64,000 bases of DNA, taken from the NCBI RefSeq assembly GCF_026341775.1, contig NZ_JAPEOB010000001.1:3844001-3908000 (forward strand). Direction: 5' to 3'. The stretch is from Streptomyces sp. NBC_00654. GTDB lineage: Bacteria; Actinomycetota; Actinomycetes; Streptomycetales; Streptomycetaceae. The translations under genes and the position numbers were made by a program. A model generated the notes under the pieces. That model was not told the origin of the DNA and ran no database searches. It saw nothing but the letters and a program-made list of their open reading frames with translations. Shown in pieces: positions 8,931 to 18,977 of the stretch (position 1 is its first letter; each line of letters begins with the position of its first letter).

Positions 8931-9596
8931 ATGAAGTCGGAATTGGAAACTGCGGCCAGCAATATTGTGCGGTCGATGCATTCTCGGTTGCAGTCGAACG
9001 GGATCCGGATACACGAGGGATCGTCGTCCGTGCACCAGATCGCTGACCTCATGCACATGGCCGAGGACGAAAGCATTGAGCGGATCGCCGAAGTGGGTTT
9101 CCACGCGGGTCTCTCGAGCTTTGCTTTCCTCGGGGCGAACAAGAGGGCTACCGTGACATCCTTCGATATTGGGTTCCATGAATGCGTTCCGCGCGCCAAG
9201 GAATTTGTGGACGAAGAATTTCCCGGGCGTCATGAACTTGTGATCGGGGATTCGGGAAGGACGCTGCCGACCTATCGGGAGTTCCATCCGGACGCTGCCT
9301 TCGATTTGGTTTTCGTGGACGGCGGGCACAGCCTGGACGAGGCCCGGTCCGACATCGAGAACCTTGTCCGCATGTGCCGAAAGGGTGCGAAGATCATCAT
9401 GGATGACATCGTTCCGGAGTGGCCCTGGGGAGTCGGCCCGACCGAGGCATGGGAGAAGGCGACGGCGTCCGGCAAGGTGCGGGAGATCGCGCGGCATTTC
9501 GCCGAACCGAGTACGGACGTCTTCCTGAATCTGCTCGCTCCGGGACCCGAGACGAGGCCGGTATCTCATTGCTGGGCCATCGGGGTGGTCCAGTGA
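8931..9596 (+). CDS. Class I SAM-dependent methyltransferase (Methyltransf_24 type)
   Basis: The 221-aa protein resembles Methyltransf_24/CmcI-like enzymes. It has a glycine-containing nucleotide-binding segment near residue 55 (EVGFHAGLSSFAFLGAN), the DLVFVDGGHSLDEARSDIE metal/SAM-site motif near residue 124, and an IIMDDIVPEW segment as in catechol-type O-methyltransferases. GGAGGAG precedes the ATG at 8931. Codon use is slightly more A/T-rich than in neighbouring genes. A strong hairpin terminator lies about 95 bp downstream, so this gene probably ends a transcription unit. The substrate is unknown. Confidence 0.85.
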   Translation: MKSELETAASNIVRSMHSRLQSNGIRIHEGSSSVHQIADLMHMAEDESIERIAEVGFHAGLSSFAFLGANKRATVTSFDIGFHECVPRAKEFVDEEFPGRHELVIGDSGRTLPTYREFHPDAAFDLVFVDGGHSLDEARSDIENLVRMCRKGAKIIMDDIVPEWPWGVGPTEAWEKATASGKVREIARHFAEPSTDVFLNLLAPGPETRPVSHCWAIGVVQ

Positions 9597-9690
9597 ATCG
9601 AGTGGATCCCGTGTACGCCTGCGCACCGGCCGTACGCACGGGGCCCCGCGGCGGACCGCGGCCCTGAGCTCTTACTTCGCCGGATTGGCC

Positions 9691-9720
9691 GGCACCCTGT
9701 CCGGTCCCGGACAGGGTGCC
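9691..9720 (+). terminator. Strong hairpin terminator after the methyltransferase gene
   Basis: A perfect 14-bp inverted repeat (9691-9704 with 9707-9720) leaves only 2 unpaired bases, which in practice means a short 4-6 nt loop. It is GC-rich and lacks a U-tract, as is usual for Streptomyces terminators. Confidence 0.8.
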
Positions 9721-10395
9721 GCGGTCGGGCCGGTGCGGGGGCGGTCCCGAAGTCCCCGTATCCACAGGCGTGTTGACGTCGCGCAAGCGAGTGGAGACGG
9801 CTGCGGAGCCGCGTCACCGCTGAATGCCGGACGGGGCCGTTGACCGGACGCTGCCCAAATCGCCGTCGCCGGGAGACGTGGCTGATGCTCCATGGTCGAT
9901 GGGCCACTAGACACGGTGGCGGCTCGGCCAGGAGTATCGCTTTGTATTCCAGCGAGCACGAGCGGTACCGCATCCGGGAGAATGATTGGACATCAATTCT
10001 CCGCAGCGAATCACCTGGGAGAGCAAGGTGCTGAGGAGTCGTCAGACCGCCGAATTGTACGTGGAGTTCCTCGGGCTCCGGGAAATTGCGGCCGTGCGGG
10101 TGGTGACCCGGGCGCGAACAGCGGCAAGGAGGGGTGTGTCTTCCGCTGTACGGGAACCATGCCCCGCGCAGGGCTGAAACAGAGCACGACGGACTGGTGT
10201 TTCAGCGGCCCGTGACAGGCGAGAGGGATGCTCGGCCATCGCTTCGACCGGCACTGCTTCCGGTGGCCTCGGCACACGGTGATCTGCCACCCGTTCCCCC
10301 GGCTGTTCGAGGCAGCGCCGTGAGGCAGGAAGCGGAACGCCGCATGGTGTCCATCGCCGCCGCTTTGGAACTCTATTTCCGGAAGGTGAGATCCG
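9721..10395. other. Long intergenic stretch without a supported gene
   Basis: About 675 bp lie between the terminator and the dioxygenase gene. Short open frames exist in both orientations, but none has a good ribosome-binding site together with recognisable protein similarity. It is the largest gap inside the cluster and the natural place for the promoter and regulatory sites of the operon starting at 10396. I see no clear operator palindrome. Confidence 0.5.
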
Positions 10396-11226
10396 TTGAA
10401 GCAGGCCCAAGCAGACTACCGTAGCCAGAACATCGGGCGCAGGATCGAATTCTCTGCTCCCGGCGCGGTCATATCGCTGGTGAATGATCTGGAGTGCAAT
10501 GGATTTGCCGTCGCCACCATGGAAGACTTTGCGGACGGTCCTGAAATCTGCTTGAAGAGGCTTTCTTCCTCGCTCGGACTGGGTGATCCAGTGGTTCCCG
10601 CTCTGTATCGTCGCGAGAATGCCGAACAGTACGCGAATCTCTATCACGAGGTACAGCGAAATCCAGCGGATCAGCATCCCGGTTTCAGTACGACCGATGG
10701 CCAGGCGTTGCACGCGGACGGTCTGGCGGACGAGATCGGAAAGCTCAAGACCTCGATCCTCTACTGTGTGCGCGCTGCACACGCGGGCGGGGAAACGGTG
10801 ATCTTCAATGCCGTGGCGGCGTTCGACACGTTGCGCGAATCCGACGCCGAAGCGGCGTCCGCGCTCCTGGATCCCTGTGCGCTGGAGCGGCGGGCCACGA
10901 TCCCCGGCGTCGAGGCCAGCGCGATCGGACCCGTCTTCGCCATTGAGCCCGACGGCACCGTCATCACGCGATTCACGGACAACGACACATGCGCGTGGAA
11001 TCATTCCGTCGGCCCGGCCGGCAGCCTGGGGCGCGGTCTTGAGTTCCTTCGGGAGGCGGCTCAGGATCCCCGGTACCGCACCGCGGTGAGGCTGGCTCGC
11101 GGGGAAGCCCTGATATTCCGCAACGACCGGGTCTCACACGGCCGTACCTCGTACCAGGACAGTCCACGGCATCGACGCCTCCTGGTCAGGGCGGTGTACG
11201 GCCGCCCACCCCGGCCGGAGAGCTGA
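10396..11226 (+). CDS. TauD/TfdA-family Fe(II)/2-oxoglutarate dioxygenase
   Basis: The 276-aa protein shows the 2-His-1-carboxylate iron triad: H106 and D108 in the LHADG motif, and H248 in RVSHGRTSYQ, followed by RRLLVRAVYG with the 2-oxoglutarate-binding arginine. The start is TTG at 10396 behind GGAAGGTGAG. In capuramycin- and caprazamycin-type clusters, TauD-like oxygenases (CapA/LipL) convert UMP to uridine-5'-aldehyde. This gene, the SHMT-like gene next to it and a second dioxygenase gene give the same combination. That function is inference; amino-acid beta-hydroxylation is an alternative. Confidence 0.85.
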   Translation: MKQAQADYRSQNIGRRIEFSAPGAVISLVNDLECNGFAVATMEDFADGPEICLKRLSSSLGLGDPVVPALYRRENAEQYANLYHEVQRNPADQHPGFSTTDGQALHADGLADEIGKLKTSILYCVRAAHAGGETVIFNAVAAFDTLRESDAEAASALLDPCALERRATIPGVEASAIGPVFAIEPDGTVITRFTDNDTCAWNHSVGPAGSLGRGLEFLREAAQDPRYRTAVRLARGEALIFRNDRVSHGRTSYQDSPRHRRLLVRAVYGRPPRPES

Positions 11227-11239
11227 ACCGAGGGCGGAA

Positions 11240-11270
11240 CGCCGAGGGAGCCTTCCCGTAATCCTCGGCG
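11240..11270 (+). terminator. Possible weak hairpin after the dioxygenase gene
   Basis: An 8-bp perfect inverted repeat (CGCCGAGG / CCTCGGCG) with a 15-nt loop lies 14 bp after the dioxygenase stop. The 3' arm overlaps a 41-bp repeat (11254-11294) shared with 63634-63674, so the hairpin could belong to a mobile-element remnant. Confidence 0.4.
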
Positions 11271-11294
11271 GGCGCGCGACGACGGCTACGGCAC
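11254..11294. repeat. Copy 1 of a 41-bp dispersed repeat
   Basis: This 41-bp block matches 63634-63674 at 38 of 41 positions in the same orientation. Both copies are intergenic. A conserved non-coding block in two unrelated places suggests the end of an insertion sequence or another small mobile element. Confidence 0.65.
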
Positions 11295-11399
11295 GAGGTC
11301 CACGGGAAACGGTTCAGGCCGATCGGTCACCCGCTCTTTTCCATGAAGGGGCGGACGGCGGTGTCAGCAGAAATCTGCACGGAAGAATGGGAACCCAAG

Positions 11400-12638
11400 A
11401 TGGCGGATATCTCGGAACTTCGCAACGCGATCCGCGAATTTCGCTGCCACGAGAAGAGTGCTGAATCCGCTGTCAATCTCGTGCCGAGCGAGAACAAGAT
11501 GTCACCGCTGGCCAGCATGCCGCTCAGCAGCGACTACTACAACCGCTACTTCTTCAACGACGAGCTGGACCCGGACTTCTGGCAGTTCCGGGGCGGCCAG
11601 GCGGCGGCCGGGCTCGAGACGGAACTGGCCGTTCGCAGCCTGTCCCGGCTGGGCCGGGCCCCGTACGTCAATGTGCGGCCCATTTCCGGGATGTCGGCCA
11701 TGACGATCGCCATGGCCGGCCTGGGCGGTGAGCCCGGCGGAACGGTTGTCTCGGTCGACGCCGCGTCCGGCGGTCACTACGCCACCGCGGATCTGGCGCT
11801 CCGGCTCGGCTTCGCCTCGGCTACGGTGCCTGTCGCGCAAGGCCGGGTCGACGAGGCCCGGCTGGAGCGGACCCTGCGCGAACTGGAACCGGAACTGGTC
11901 TATCTGGACCTTCAGAACAGCCGCCACGAGTTGCAGGTGTCCCGCGTCGCCGATCTCATCGCGGCGCACTCCCCGCGAACACTCCTGCATGTCGACTGCA
12001 GTCACACGCTGGGGCTCGTCCTCGGGGGAGCCCTGGAGAACCCGCTCGATGCCGGCGCCGACACGATGGGAGGGTCCACCCATAAATCCTTCCCGGGTCC
12101 CCACAAGGGAGTCCTGTTCACGCGGTCGGACGACATGCGCCGCAGACTGCGGGACGCGCAGTTCAAGATGCTCAGCAGTCACCACTTCGCCGAGACCCTT
12201 GCGCTGGGTCTTGCCGCCTCGGAGTTTCTGCACTTCGGTCAGGCATATGCGGAGCAATTGATCGGCAACGCACGGCTCTTCAGCAAACTGCTGGGAGCGG
12301 ACGGCTTCGACGTGGTCATGGACGACGACGGCCATGCCACCAGCACACACCAGGTGTGGGTGAGGATCGGGAACGCCGCACGGACCGACGGTTTCTCACG
12401 GTCGCTCTACGACCAGGGTATCCGGGTGAACGTCCAGGTGGATCTCCCCGGTGTGCCCGGCCCGCTCCTGCGTCTCGGTGTCAGTGAATTCACGTTCCTG
12501 GGAGGACGTGAGGCCGCGGTGCACGCCCTGGTCAAGGAGTTCGGCAACGCACGGTCCGGCACCCACCGGGACGGCAAGGGGAGTCTGCGGGTCCGCGAAC
12601 AATACGGGCCCCCGCACTATTTCGCAGACCTTCCCTGA
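11400..12638 (+). CDS. Serine hydroxymethyltransferase-like PLP enzyme (putative transaldolase)
   Basis: The 412-aa protein is fold-type I and related to serine hydroxymethyltransferase. It has NLVPSENKMSP (compare LIASEN of SHMT) near residue 28 and the PLP lysine K229 in GGSTHKSFPGPHKG. SHMT-like L-threonine transaldolases such as LipK/Cpz14 and the fluorothreonine enzyme add a glycine carbanion to an aldehyde. With a TauD-like oxygenase gene on each side, a role in making a beta-hydroxy-alpha-amino acid, for example on a nucleoside 5'-aldehyde, is the leading inference. I place the start at ATG 11400 (GGGAACCC upstream), where family similarity begins. An in-frame ATG at 11343 would add 19 residues but has no ribosome-binding site. 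Confidence 0.82.
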   Translation: MADISELRNAIREFRCHEKSAESAVNLVPSENKMSPLASMPLSSDYYNRYFFNDELDPDFWQFRGGQAAAGLETELAVRSLSRLGRAPYVNVRPISGMSAMTIAMAGLGGEPGGTVVSVDAASGGHYATADLALRLGFASATVPVAQGRVDEARLERTLRELEPELVYLDLQNSRHELQVSRVADLIAAHSPRTLLHVDCSHTLGLVLGGALENPLDAGADTMGGSTHKSFPGPHKGVLFTRSDDMRRRLRDAQFKMLSSHHFAETLALGLAASEFLHFGQAYAEQLIGNARLFSKLLGADGFDVVMDDDGHATSTHQVWVRIGNAARTDGFSRSLYDQGIRVNVQVDLPGVPGPLLRLGVSEFTFLGGREAAVHALVKEFGNARSGTHRDGKGSLRVREQYGPPHYFADLP

Positions 12639-12650
12639 TCCCCGGCGTGA

Positions 12651-13727
<1,077 letters not shown>

Positions 13728-13871
13728 CCGCACATCCACTGGGGTCTCCCCGAACCGGACGGCACCGGCCGTGCAGTCATCGCATTCCGCTCGCAACCCG
13801 GGAGCCGCCGCGTTCACCGTGCGGACCCGCACCGGACAGCGTGCGGACACAGAGAGAACGAGGTGGGGACA

Positions 13872-15065
13872 GTGACCGCAGGCGGCTTCTCGCAAAGAGG
13901 GCTGGCCCGAGTCCGAGAGGTGCTCGAACGCCATGTCGAGGTCGGTCACGGCCCGGGGGCGGTCGCGGTGCTCGCCCGCCACGGTGAGGTCCACATCGAG
14001 GCAGCGGGCACGCTCGCCTTCGAGGGTGCGGGGTCGCGGACACCGATGGCGGCCGACACGGTCTTCCGCATCGCGTCGATGACGAAGCCGGTCATCGCGG
14101 CCTGCGCGATGACGCTCGTCGAGGACCGCGTGCTCCGCCTCGACGACCCGGTCGACACACTCCTCCCGGAGCTGGCGGGCATGACCGTGCTCGCCGATCC
14201 GAACGGGCCGCTGAACGACACCGTCCCGGCGGACCGCCCGATCACTCTCAGGGATCTGCTCACCTGCCGCCTCGGTACCGGCACGATCATCGCCGAGCCG
14301 GGAACGGTGCCCATCGCCGACGCGCTGGATGCGCTCGAACGCGGGCGGAGCACGGGCGAGCCCGGACCGTCGCCGGACGAGTGGATCCGCAGGCTCGGCG
14401 CGCTGCCGCTCGTCTGTCAGCCGGGTAAGCGCTTCATCTACAACACCGGACCCCTCGTCACCGGCGTGCTCATCGCCCGCGCCACCGGAAAGTCCCTTGA
14501 GGACGTCGTGCGCGAACGGATCTGCGAGCCGCTCGGAATGAAGGACACCGGCTTCCGCGTGGGCCGCGAGAACGCCGGAAGGCTGGCGACCGCGTACGAA
14601 CCCGACGAAGCCACCGGCGAACTCGTGGTCGAGGACGGCCCCGACGGACGCTGGCGGCGGCCGCCGACGTTCAAGGCACCTGCCAGCGGGCTGGTCTCGA
14701 CCCCGGAGGAATTCCTCACCTTCGCCTCGGCGCTGCTCCACGGCGAGCGGATCCTGTCGAGGCCGTCGGTGGCGCTCATGACGAGTGATCACCTCACGCC
14801 GGAGCAGAAGGCGGTCTCCAGCTTCACGCCGGAGCGGTTCTTCAAGGAGTACGGCTGGGGCTTCGGGATGTCGGTCCGCACCCGGCGCGCACGCTTCGGA
14901 CCGTCCGCCGGCAGTTACGGATGGTACGGAAAATACGGCAGTTACTGGATCAACGACCCTGCCGAGGACATGACGGCGGTGCTCATTCTCCAGAGGACGG
15001 AGTGGGAGCGTCTGCCGGTCTACCTCGGATTTCTGACGGCTGCCTACAAGGCGATCGCCGACTGA
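13872..15065 (+). CDS. Class C beta-lactamase-fold serine hydrolase / transacylase
   Basis: The 397-aa protein has the SxxK motif of penicillin-recognising enzymes (S69 and K72 in IASMTKP) and a tyrosine in the YxN position (Y190 in FIYNTGP). The third motif region reads YGWYGKYGSYW instead of KTG, as in family VIII esterases and related transacylases. No signal peptide is seen, so it is probably cytoplasmic. The homologous fold in capuramycin clusters (CapW) performs ester-to-amide transacylation, which would suit this cluster; ester hydrolysis is an alternative. The GTG at 13872 follows GAGGTGGGG at 13860-13868. Confidence 0.82.
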   Translation: MTAGGFSQRGLARVREVLERHVEVGHGPGAVAVLARHGEVHIEAAGTLAFEGAGSRTPMAADTVFRIASMTKPVIAACAMTLVEDRVLRLDDPVDTLLPELAGMTVLADPNGPLNDTVPADRPITLRDLLTCRLGTGTIIAEPGTVPIADALDALERGRSTGEPGPSPDEWIRRLGALPLVCQPGKRFIYNTGPLVTGVLIARATGKSLEDVVRERICEPLGMKDTGFRVGRENAGRLATAYEPDEATGELVVEDGPDGRWRRPPTFKAPASGLVSTPEEFLTFASALLHGERILSRPSVALMTSDHLTPEQKAVSSFTPERFFKEYGWGFGMSVRTRRARFGPSAGSYGWYGKYGSYWINDPAEDMTAVLILQRTEWERLPVYLGFLTAAYKAIAD

Positions 15066-15153
15066 CCGCGGTGCCGGAACGCCGGGCCGCTGTCTCGTCC
15101 TTCTCCGTGTCGCAGACCGAATGCCAGGCACCCATAACGGAAAGGGAAAACCT

Positions 15154-15186
15154 ATGTCCGAGTATGTCCTGGTCTTTGTCCTGTAA
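15154..15186 (+). CDS. 10-residue leader ORF coupled to the nucleotidylyltransferase gene
   Basis: A short frame encoding [10 protein letters not shown] has its own strong ribosome-binding site (GGAAAGGG at 15139-15146). It ends in TAA overlapping the ATG of the next gene as TAATG. The downstream gene has no ribosome-binding site of its own, so its translation is probably re-initiated after this leader. Confidence 0.5.
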   Translation: MSEYVLVFVL

Positions 15187-16079
15187 TGCGCGGCATCATC
15201 TTGGCGGGAGGCACCGGATCTCGGCTGTGGCCGGTCACCCATTCCGTCTCCAAGCAACTTCTGCCGGTGTTCGATAAACCCATGGTCTACTATCCGCTGA
15301 CCACGCTCATCATGGCGGGAATGAGGGAGATCCTGCTTGTCGCCACCCCTTACGACCTCCCCGGCTTCCAGCGGCTGCTCGGTGACGGATCCCATCTCGG
15401 CATACAGCTGGACTATATGGTGCAGGAAGAGCCGAAAGGAATCGCTCAGGGGCTTCTGCTCGGTGCGGATTTCCTTGAGGACGAACCGGTCGCACTCATC
15501 CTCGGCGACAACATATTTCACGGCGGGAGCCTGGAGAACGGGCTGTGCGAGCACACCGATCCGGAGGGCGGCCGGATCTTCGCCTACCCCGTTGCTGACC
15601 CGACGGCGTACGGGGTCGTCGAATTCGATGAGAAAGGAATGGCGGTCTCGATCGAGGAGAAACCGCTCGTACCGAAATCCAGATACGCGGTGCCCGGACT
15701 CTATTTCTACGACCACAAGGCGGTGAAGTTCGCTCGCGACCTCGTACCGAGCGATCGCGGTGAGCTTGAGATCAGTGCCATCAACAGCGCCTACCTGCGC
15801 GAGGGCGAACTGACGGTGACCGTCCTGGACCGGGGTACGGCGTGGCTGGACACCGGGACGTTCTCCGCCATGGTGCAGGCGTCGGAATACGTGCGGGTGA
15901 TCGAGGAACGCCAGGGACTGAAGATCGGCTGCGTGGAGGAGGCGGCCTGGCGCCGCGGCCTCATCGGGGACGGGGAACTGCGCGAGTTGAGCCGTCCGCT
16001 GCTGCACAGCGGATACGGCCGCTACCTGCTCGGCCTGCTCGACGATCCGTCCGGGGAGGAGGAGTGCCGTGTGAAGTGA
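15186..16079 (+). CDS. rfbA: Glucose-1-phosphate thymidylyltransferase family protein (RmlA/RfbA-like)
   Basis: The 297-aa protein couples a sugar-1-phosphate to an NTP to give an NDP-sugar and pyrophosphate. It carries the signature [20 protein letters not shown] at the N-terminus, the QEEPKGIAQ and LGDNIFHGG motifs, and the [19 protein letters not shown] region, all at standard family spacing and full length. No rmlB, rmlC or rmlD gene is nearby, so this is not a self-contained dTDP-rhamnose pathway. Either the others are encoded elsewhere or this enzyme activates a different sugar for the GT-B-like protein encoded at 22316. Translation is coupled to a short leader frame. Confidence 0.9.
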   Translation: MRGIILAGGTGSRLWPVTHSVSKQLLPVFDKPMVYYPLTTLIMAGMREILLVATPYDLPGFQRLLGDGSHLGIQLDYMVQEEPKGIAQGLLLGADFLEDEPVALILGDNIFHGGSLENGLCEHTDPEGGRIFAYPVADPTAYGVVEFDEKGMAVSIEEKPLVPKSRYAVPGLYFYDHKAVKFARDLVPSDRGELEISAINSAYLREGELTVTVLDRGTAWLDTGTFSAMVQASEYVRVIEERQGLKIGCVEEAAWRRGLIGDGELRELSRPLLHSGYGRYLLGLLDDPSGEEECRVK

Positions 16080-16237
16080 CCCGTCGGTGACCGGACAGGG
16101 CCCGGCACCACGAACTGGGTCCGATCGCGGCCGTGGAGTTCTTCCGCGACCGCCGCGGGCAGGGACGCCGGCCGTGCGTCCGCCGATGCGTCGGTCCGTC
16201 CCAGCCATAGGTGTCGGAGTGAGGAAGGAGTCGGTAC

Positions 16238-17494
16238 ATGGTGAGGCCGTTGTTACTGAGGGACCCGAACCTGAGGCGGTTCATCCTCGCGCGGTCGTTC
16301 TCCCGGGCCGGTGACGCGGTGTTCCCCATCGGGCTCACGGCGGTCATGGTCGAGCAGGACTTCAGCACCTCGGCCGTGGGCCTGGTGCTCGGCGCCTCCA
16401 TGGTCCCGGTCGTGGCGCTGATGCTCGTCGGCGGAGTGCTGCTGGATCACTTCCAGCCCCGATCTCCCATGGTGATCGCGGACTTGACGAGGTTCGCTCT
16501 GCAGGCCGTCCTCGCCCTGCTCTTCCTCACCGGAAGACCGGCACTGTGGCAGATCCTGGTGATCGTCCTCTGTACGGGAGTGGCCCAGGCGCTCTTTCAG
16601 CCCGGAGCGGGAAGTCTGCTGAAACAGGTGGTTCAGGGGGACACCCAGCCGGCCAACGCCGCCCTGCGGGCGGCGGAGTCCGTCGTCTCCCTGGCGGCGC
16701 CCGCGGGGGCCGGATTCGTCATCATGGCCGCCTCGGCCTCCGTGGTGATCGCGCTCGACGCACTCTCGTTCGCGGCCAGCGCCGTGCTGCTGTGGCGCAT
16801 TCGCCTGGCGGCCGTCCGGAGGCCGGTGGGACGGCCCGACGTACGACGCGAACTGAAGATCGGCTGGCACGAGTTCGCGGGACGTCCGTGGCTGTGGTCG
16901 ACCGTGGGTGTTTTCGCGCTGTTCGGCCTGCTGGTATTCGGTCCGTTCGACGTGCTCAAAGCAGTTCTGCTGATTGAGAGATTCGGGGCGGGCACTTATG
17001 GTTTGCTGATCTCGACCTTCAGTCTCGGGGCCATTGCCGGCGGAGTGATCGCCTGGTGGTCCAAGCCGGCCAGGCCGCTGAAGGTCGGTGTACTGAGCCT
17101 GATGGCTTTCGCACCACTGCCCGCGGGAATCGCCTTCGGGGCGCCCCTGTCCCTGCTGGCTCTCTTCTTCTTCATGGGCGGTACGGCGAACGCCTTCTGG
17201 GCCGTGATGTGGGCGACCACCGTCCAGTCCCACTCCCCGCCGCATGTGCTCAGCCGCATCCACTCCTACGAGGTCCTCGGCTCGATGGGGCTGGTGCCGG
17301 CGGGACGTGCCCTGGCCGGTCCCGTCGCGGCGGGAATCGGCGCCTCGGCCGTACTGCTGACTTCAACCGCCGTCCTCCTGCTGGGAGGCCTGGCGCTCCT
17401 GCTCGTACCCGCCGTTGTCCGCCTGCGTCGGCTCGCACCCGCCGAACCGGTCACCAGCGGCACAGAACCGTCCGTTGATTCCCACCGACTCTAG
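16238..17494 (+). CDS. MFS transporter with a TTA leucine codon
   Basis: The 418-aa protein has about 12 predicted transmembrane segments and starts LLLRDPNLRRFILARSFSRAGD, typical of MFS drug exporters near antibiotic gene clusters. The start at 16238 follows GAGGAAGGAG. Codon 6 is TTA (16253-16255). In Streptomyces this is read by the bldA tRNA, so translation of this exporter is probably tied to development. It likely exports the cluster product or confers self-resistance. Confidence 0.88.
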   Translation: MVRPLLLRDPNLRRFILARSFSRAGDAVFPIGLTAVMVEQDFSTSAVGLVLGASMVPVVALMLVGGVLLDHFQPRSPMVIADLTRFALQAVLALLFLTGRPALWQILVIVLCTGVAQALFQPGAGSLLKQVVQGDTQPANAALRAAESVVSLAAPAGAGFVIMAASASVVIALDALSFAASAVLLWRIRLAAVRRPVGRPDVRRELKIGWHEFAGRPWLWSTVGVFALFGLLVFGPFDVLKAVLLIERFGAGTYGLLISTFSLGAIAGGVIAWWSKPARPLKVGVLSLMAFAPLPAGIAFGAPLSLLALFFFMGGTANAFWAVMWATTVQSHSPPHVLSRIHSYEVLGSMGLVPAGRALAGPVAAGIGASAVLLTSTAVLLLGGLALLLVPAVVRLRRLAPAEPVTSGTEPSVDSHRL

Positions 17495-17501
17495 GGGTTC
17501 C

Positions 17502-18677
17502 GTGTATCCGCAGACACGTCGCACGCTCACCGACAAAGAATTCGCCGACATCAAGCACACCGTGTCGATCCGGTCCAAGTCACGGGCCCGGATGCGTACC
17601 GATCTCTCCTATGCCTCCGAGGTGCCGCGCGAGGTCAGCCTCCAGCTCACCTACCGCTGCAACCTGCGGTGCACCCACTGCTACCAGTGGAACGACCAGG
17701 GCTTCTTCCGTGACTGGGACGTCGCCAAGCAGCGGACGGAGCTGGACACCGGTGTCGTCGAGGATGTGCTCTCGGCGACGGCGCAGGTCCGGGGAAAGCT
17801 GTTCCTGTGGGGCGGCGAACCGCTGATGCACAGCCGGTTCGACGAGGTGTCCCGGCTCGTCGAGCGCTACCCGCGAACGGTCAACATGTGCACCAACGGC
17901 CTGCTCTTCGAGCGCAAGATGGACGACCTGCTGAGGATCGGCCGCCATCTGAACCTCCTGGTCAGTCTGGACGGGCTGGGAGCCGACCACGAAACGCTGC
18001 GGGGCAAGGGCACGTTCGGGCGGACCGTGCGCAACATCCAGGCGATGCTCGACCTGAAGCGCAAGGGCGAGTTCCAGGGCGAGGTGTCCGTCTCCTGCAT
18101 GGTGTCCGAGGCCACCGTGGACCGCATGTACGAGTTCATGGAGTGGGCCGAGGAGGTCGGCGTCAACACCGTCTACTTCCAGTTCCCCTGGTACATCAGC
18201 CCGGAAGTGGCGCACTCCATGGACGAGGTGTACGCCGAGCACTTCGCCTGGCTGGAGCCCGACACCGGAACCGCGCAGCCGACCTGGCACTCGTACACCT
18301 ACCGGCTGCCCGAAGAACTGCTTCCGGTGCTGCGGGACTCGATGACGCGGCTCGCGGACCGGGTGTGGGGGCCACGTGTCCGCTACCAGCCGCAGCTGGA
18401 GGAGAGCGAGGTCGAGTCGTTCATCCGGGGTACCTCGCAGCCGGCTCAGCAGCGCAAGCGCTGCCTGGCCGTCACCAACCGCATGGAGGTCCATGCCGAC
18501 GGAAACGTCAGCTCCTGCAAGTTCTTTCCGGAGTTCGTGGTCGGGAATCTGTATGACACCCCCGTGATCGAGCTCTGGCAGAGCGAAAAATTCCGGCGGG
18601 TCCGTTCGATCCTCGCCGAGACCGGCATGATGCCGGTGTGCTCGAAGTGCATTCTCCTCTATCTGAACGGGGTGTGA
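17502..18677 (+). CDS. Radical SAM protein with a SPASM-like C-terminal cysteine region
   Basis: The 391-aa protein has the 4Fe-4S radical SAM motif CNLRCTHC (C53, C57, C60) and the GGE-like segment LWGGEPL near residue 100. A cysteine-containing C-terminal region (CLAVTN, SSCKFFPE, CSKC) is consistent with auxiliary cluster binding as in SPASM/twitch enzymes. The GTG at 17502 follows TAGGGG and begins 8 bp after the MFS gene. It lies directly before the carrier-protein gene, so its substrate could be carrier-bound. The reaction is not predictable from sequence. Confidence 0.88.
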   Translation: MYPQTRRTLTDKEFADIKHTVSIRSKSRARMRTDLSYASEVPREVSLQLTYRCNLRCTHCYQWNDQGFFRDWDVAKQRTELDTGVVEDVLSATAQVRGKLFLWGGEPLMHSRFDEVSRLVERYPRTVNMCTNGLLFERKMDDLLRIGRHLNLLVSLDGLGADHETLRGKGTFGRTVRNIQAMLDLKRKGEFQGEVSVSCMVSEATVDRMYEFMEWAEEVGVNTVYFQFPWYISPEVAHSMDEVYAEHFAWLEPDTGTAQPTWHSYTYRLPEELLPVLRDSMTRLADRVWGPRVRYQPQLEESEVESFIRGTSQPAQQRKRCLAVTNRMEVHADGNVSSCKFFPEFVVGNLYDTPVIELWQSEKFRRVRSILAETGMMPVCSKCILLYLNGV

Positions 18678-18680
18678 ACC

Positions 18681-18977
18681 ATGGTGCCGGAATCCGACAT
18701 CGAAACGCGCGTCAAGAAGGTCCTCGTCGATATCTTCAAGGGAAAATTCGAGGCCCACGAGATATCCATTGAAGCGGACATCGTCCAGGACCTGGGGCTC
18801 GACTCCCTGCAGGCCATCGAATTCCTGCTGAGGGTCGAGGAGGAGTTCGACATCGAGTTGGAGTACGAGAGCCTCAGCCTCCAGACACTTCGCTCGGTCC
18901 GGCAGTTCAGCGCCGAGACCGTCCAGCCGCTGGCCGGCGGCGAAGAAGGAGCCGAGCCCCGGGAAGCGCGGACGTGA
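18681..18977 (+). CDS. Acyl/peptidyl carrier protein
   Basis: The 98-aa acidic protein carries the phosphopantetheine attachment motif GLDSLQAIEFLL with S42 as the attachment serine. Four helices fit a discrete carrier protein, with a C-terminal extension of about 15 residues. The ATG starts 4 bp after the radical SAM stop, and the last 4 bp overlap the ATP-grasp gene. The pairing of a free carrier with an ATP-grasp ligase matches the BtrI/BtrJ logic in butirosin biosynthesis, where an amino acid is ligated to the carrier. Confidence 0.93.
   Translation: MVPESDIETRVKKVLVDIFKGKFEAHEISIEADIVQDLGLDSLQAIEFLLRVEEEFDIELEYESLSLQTLRSVRQFSAETVQPLAGGEEGAEPREART

Noticed and set aside
9840..10215. Small plus-strand open frames in the gap before the dioxygenase gene, considered as a regulator or precursor peptide.
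   Set aside because: They have no proper ribosome-binding sites, no recognisable domain and no convincing codon bias.
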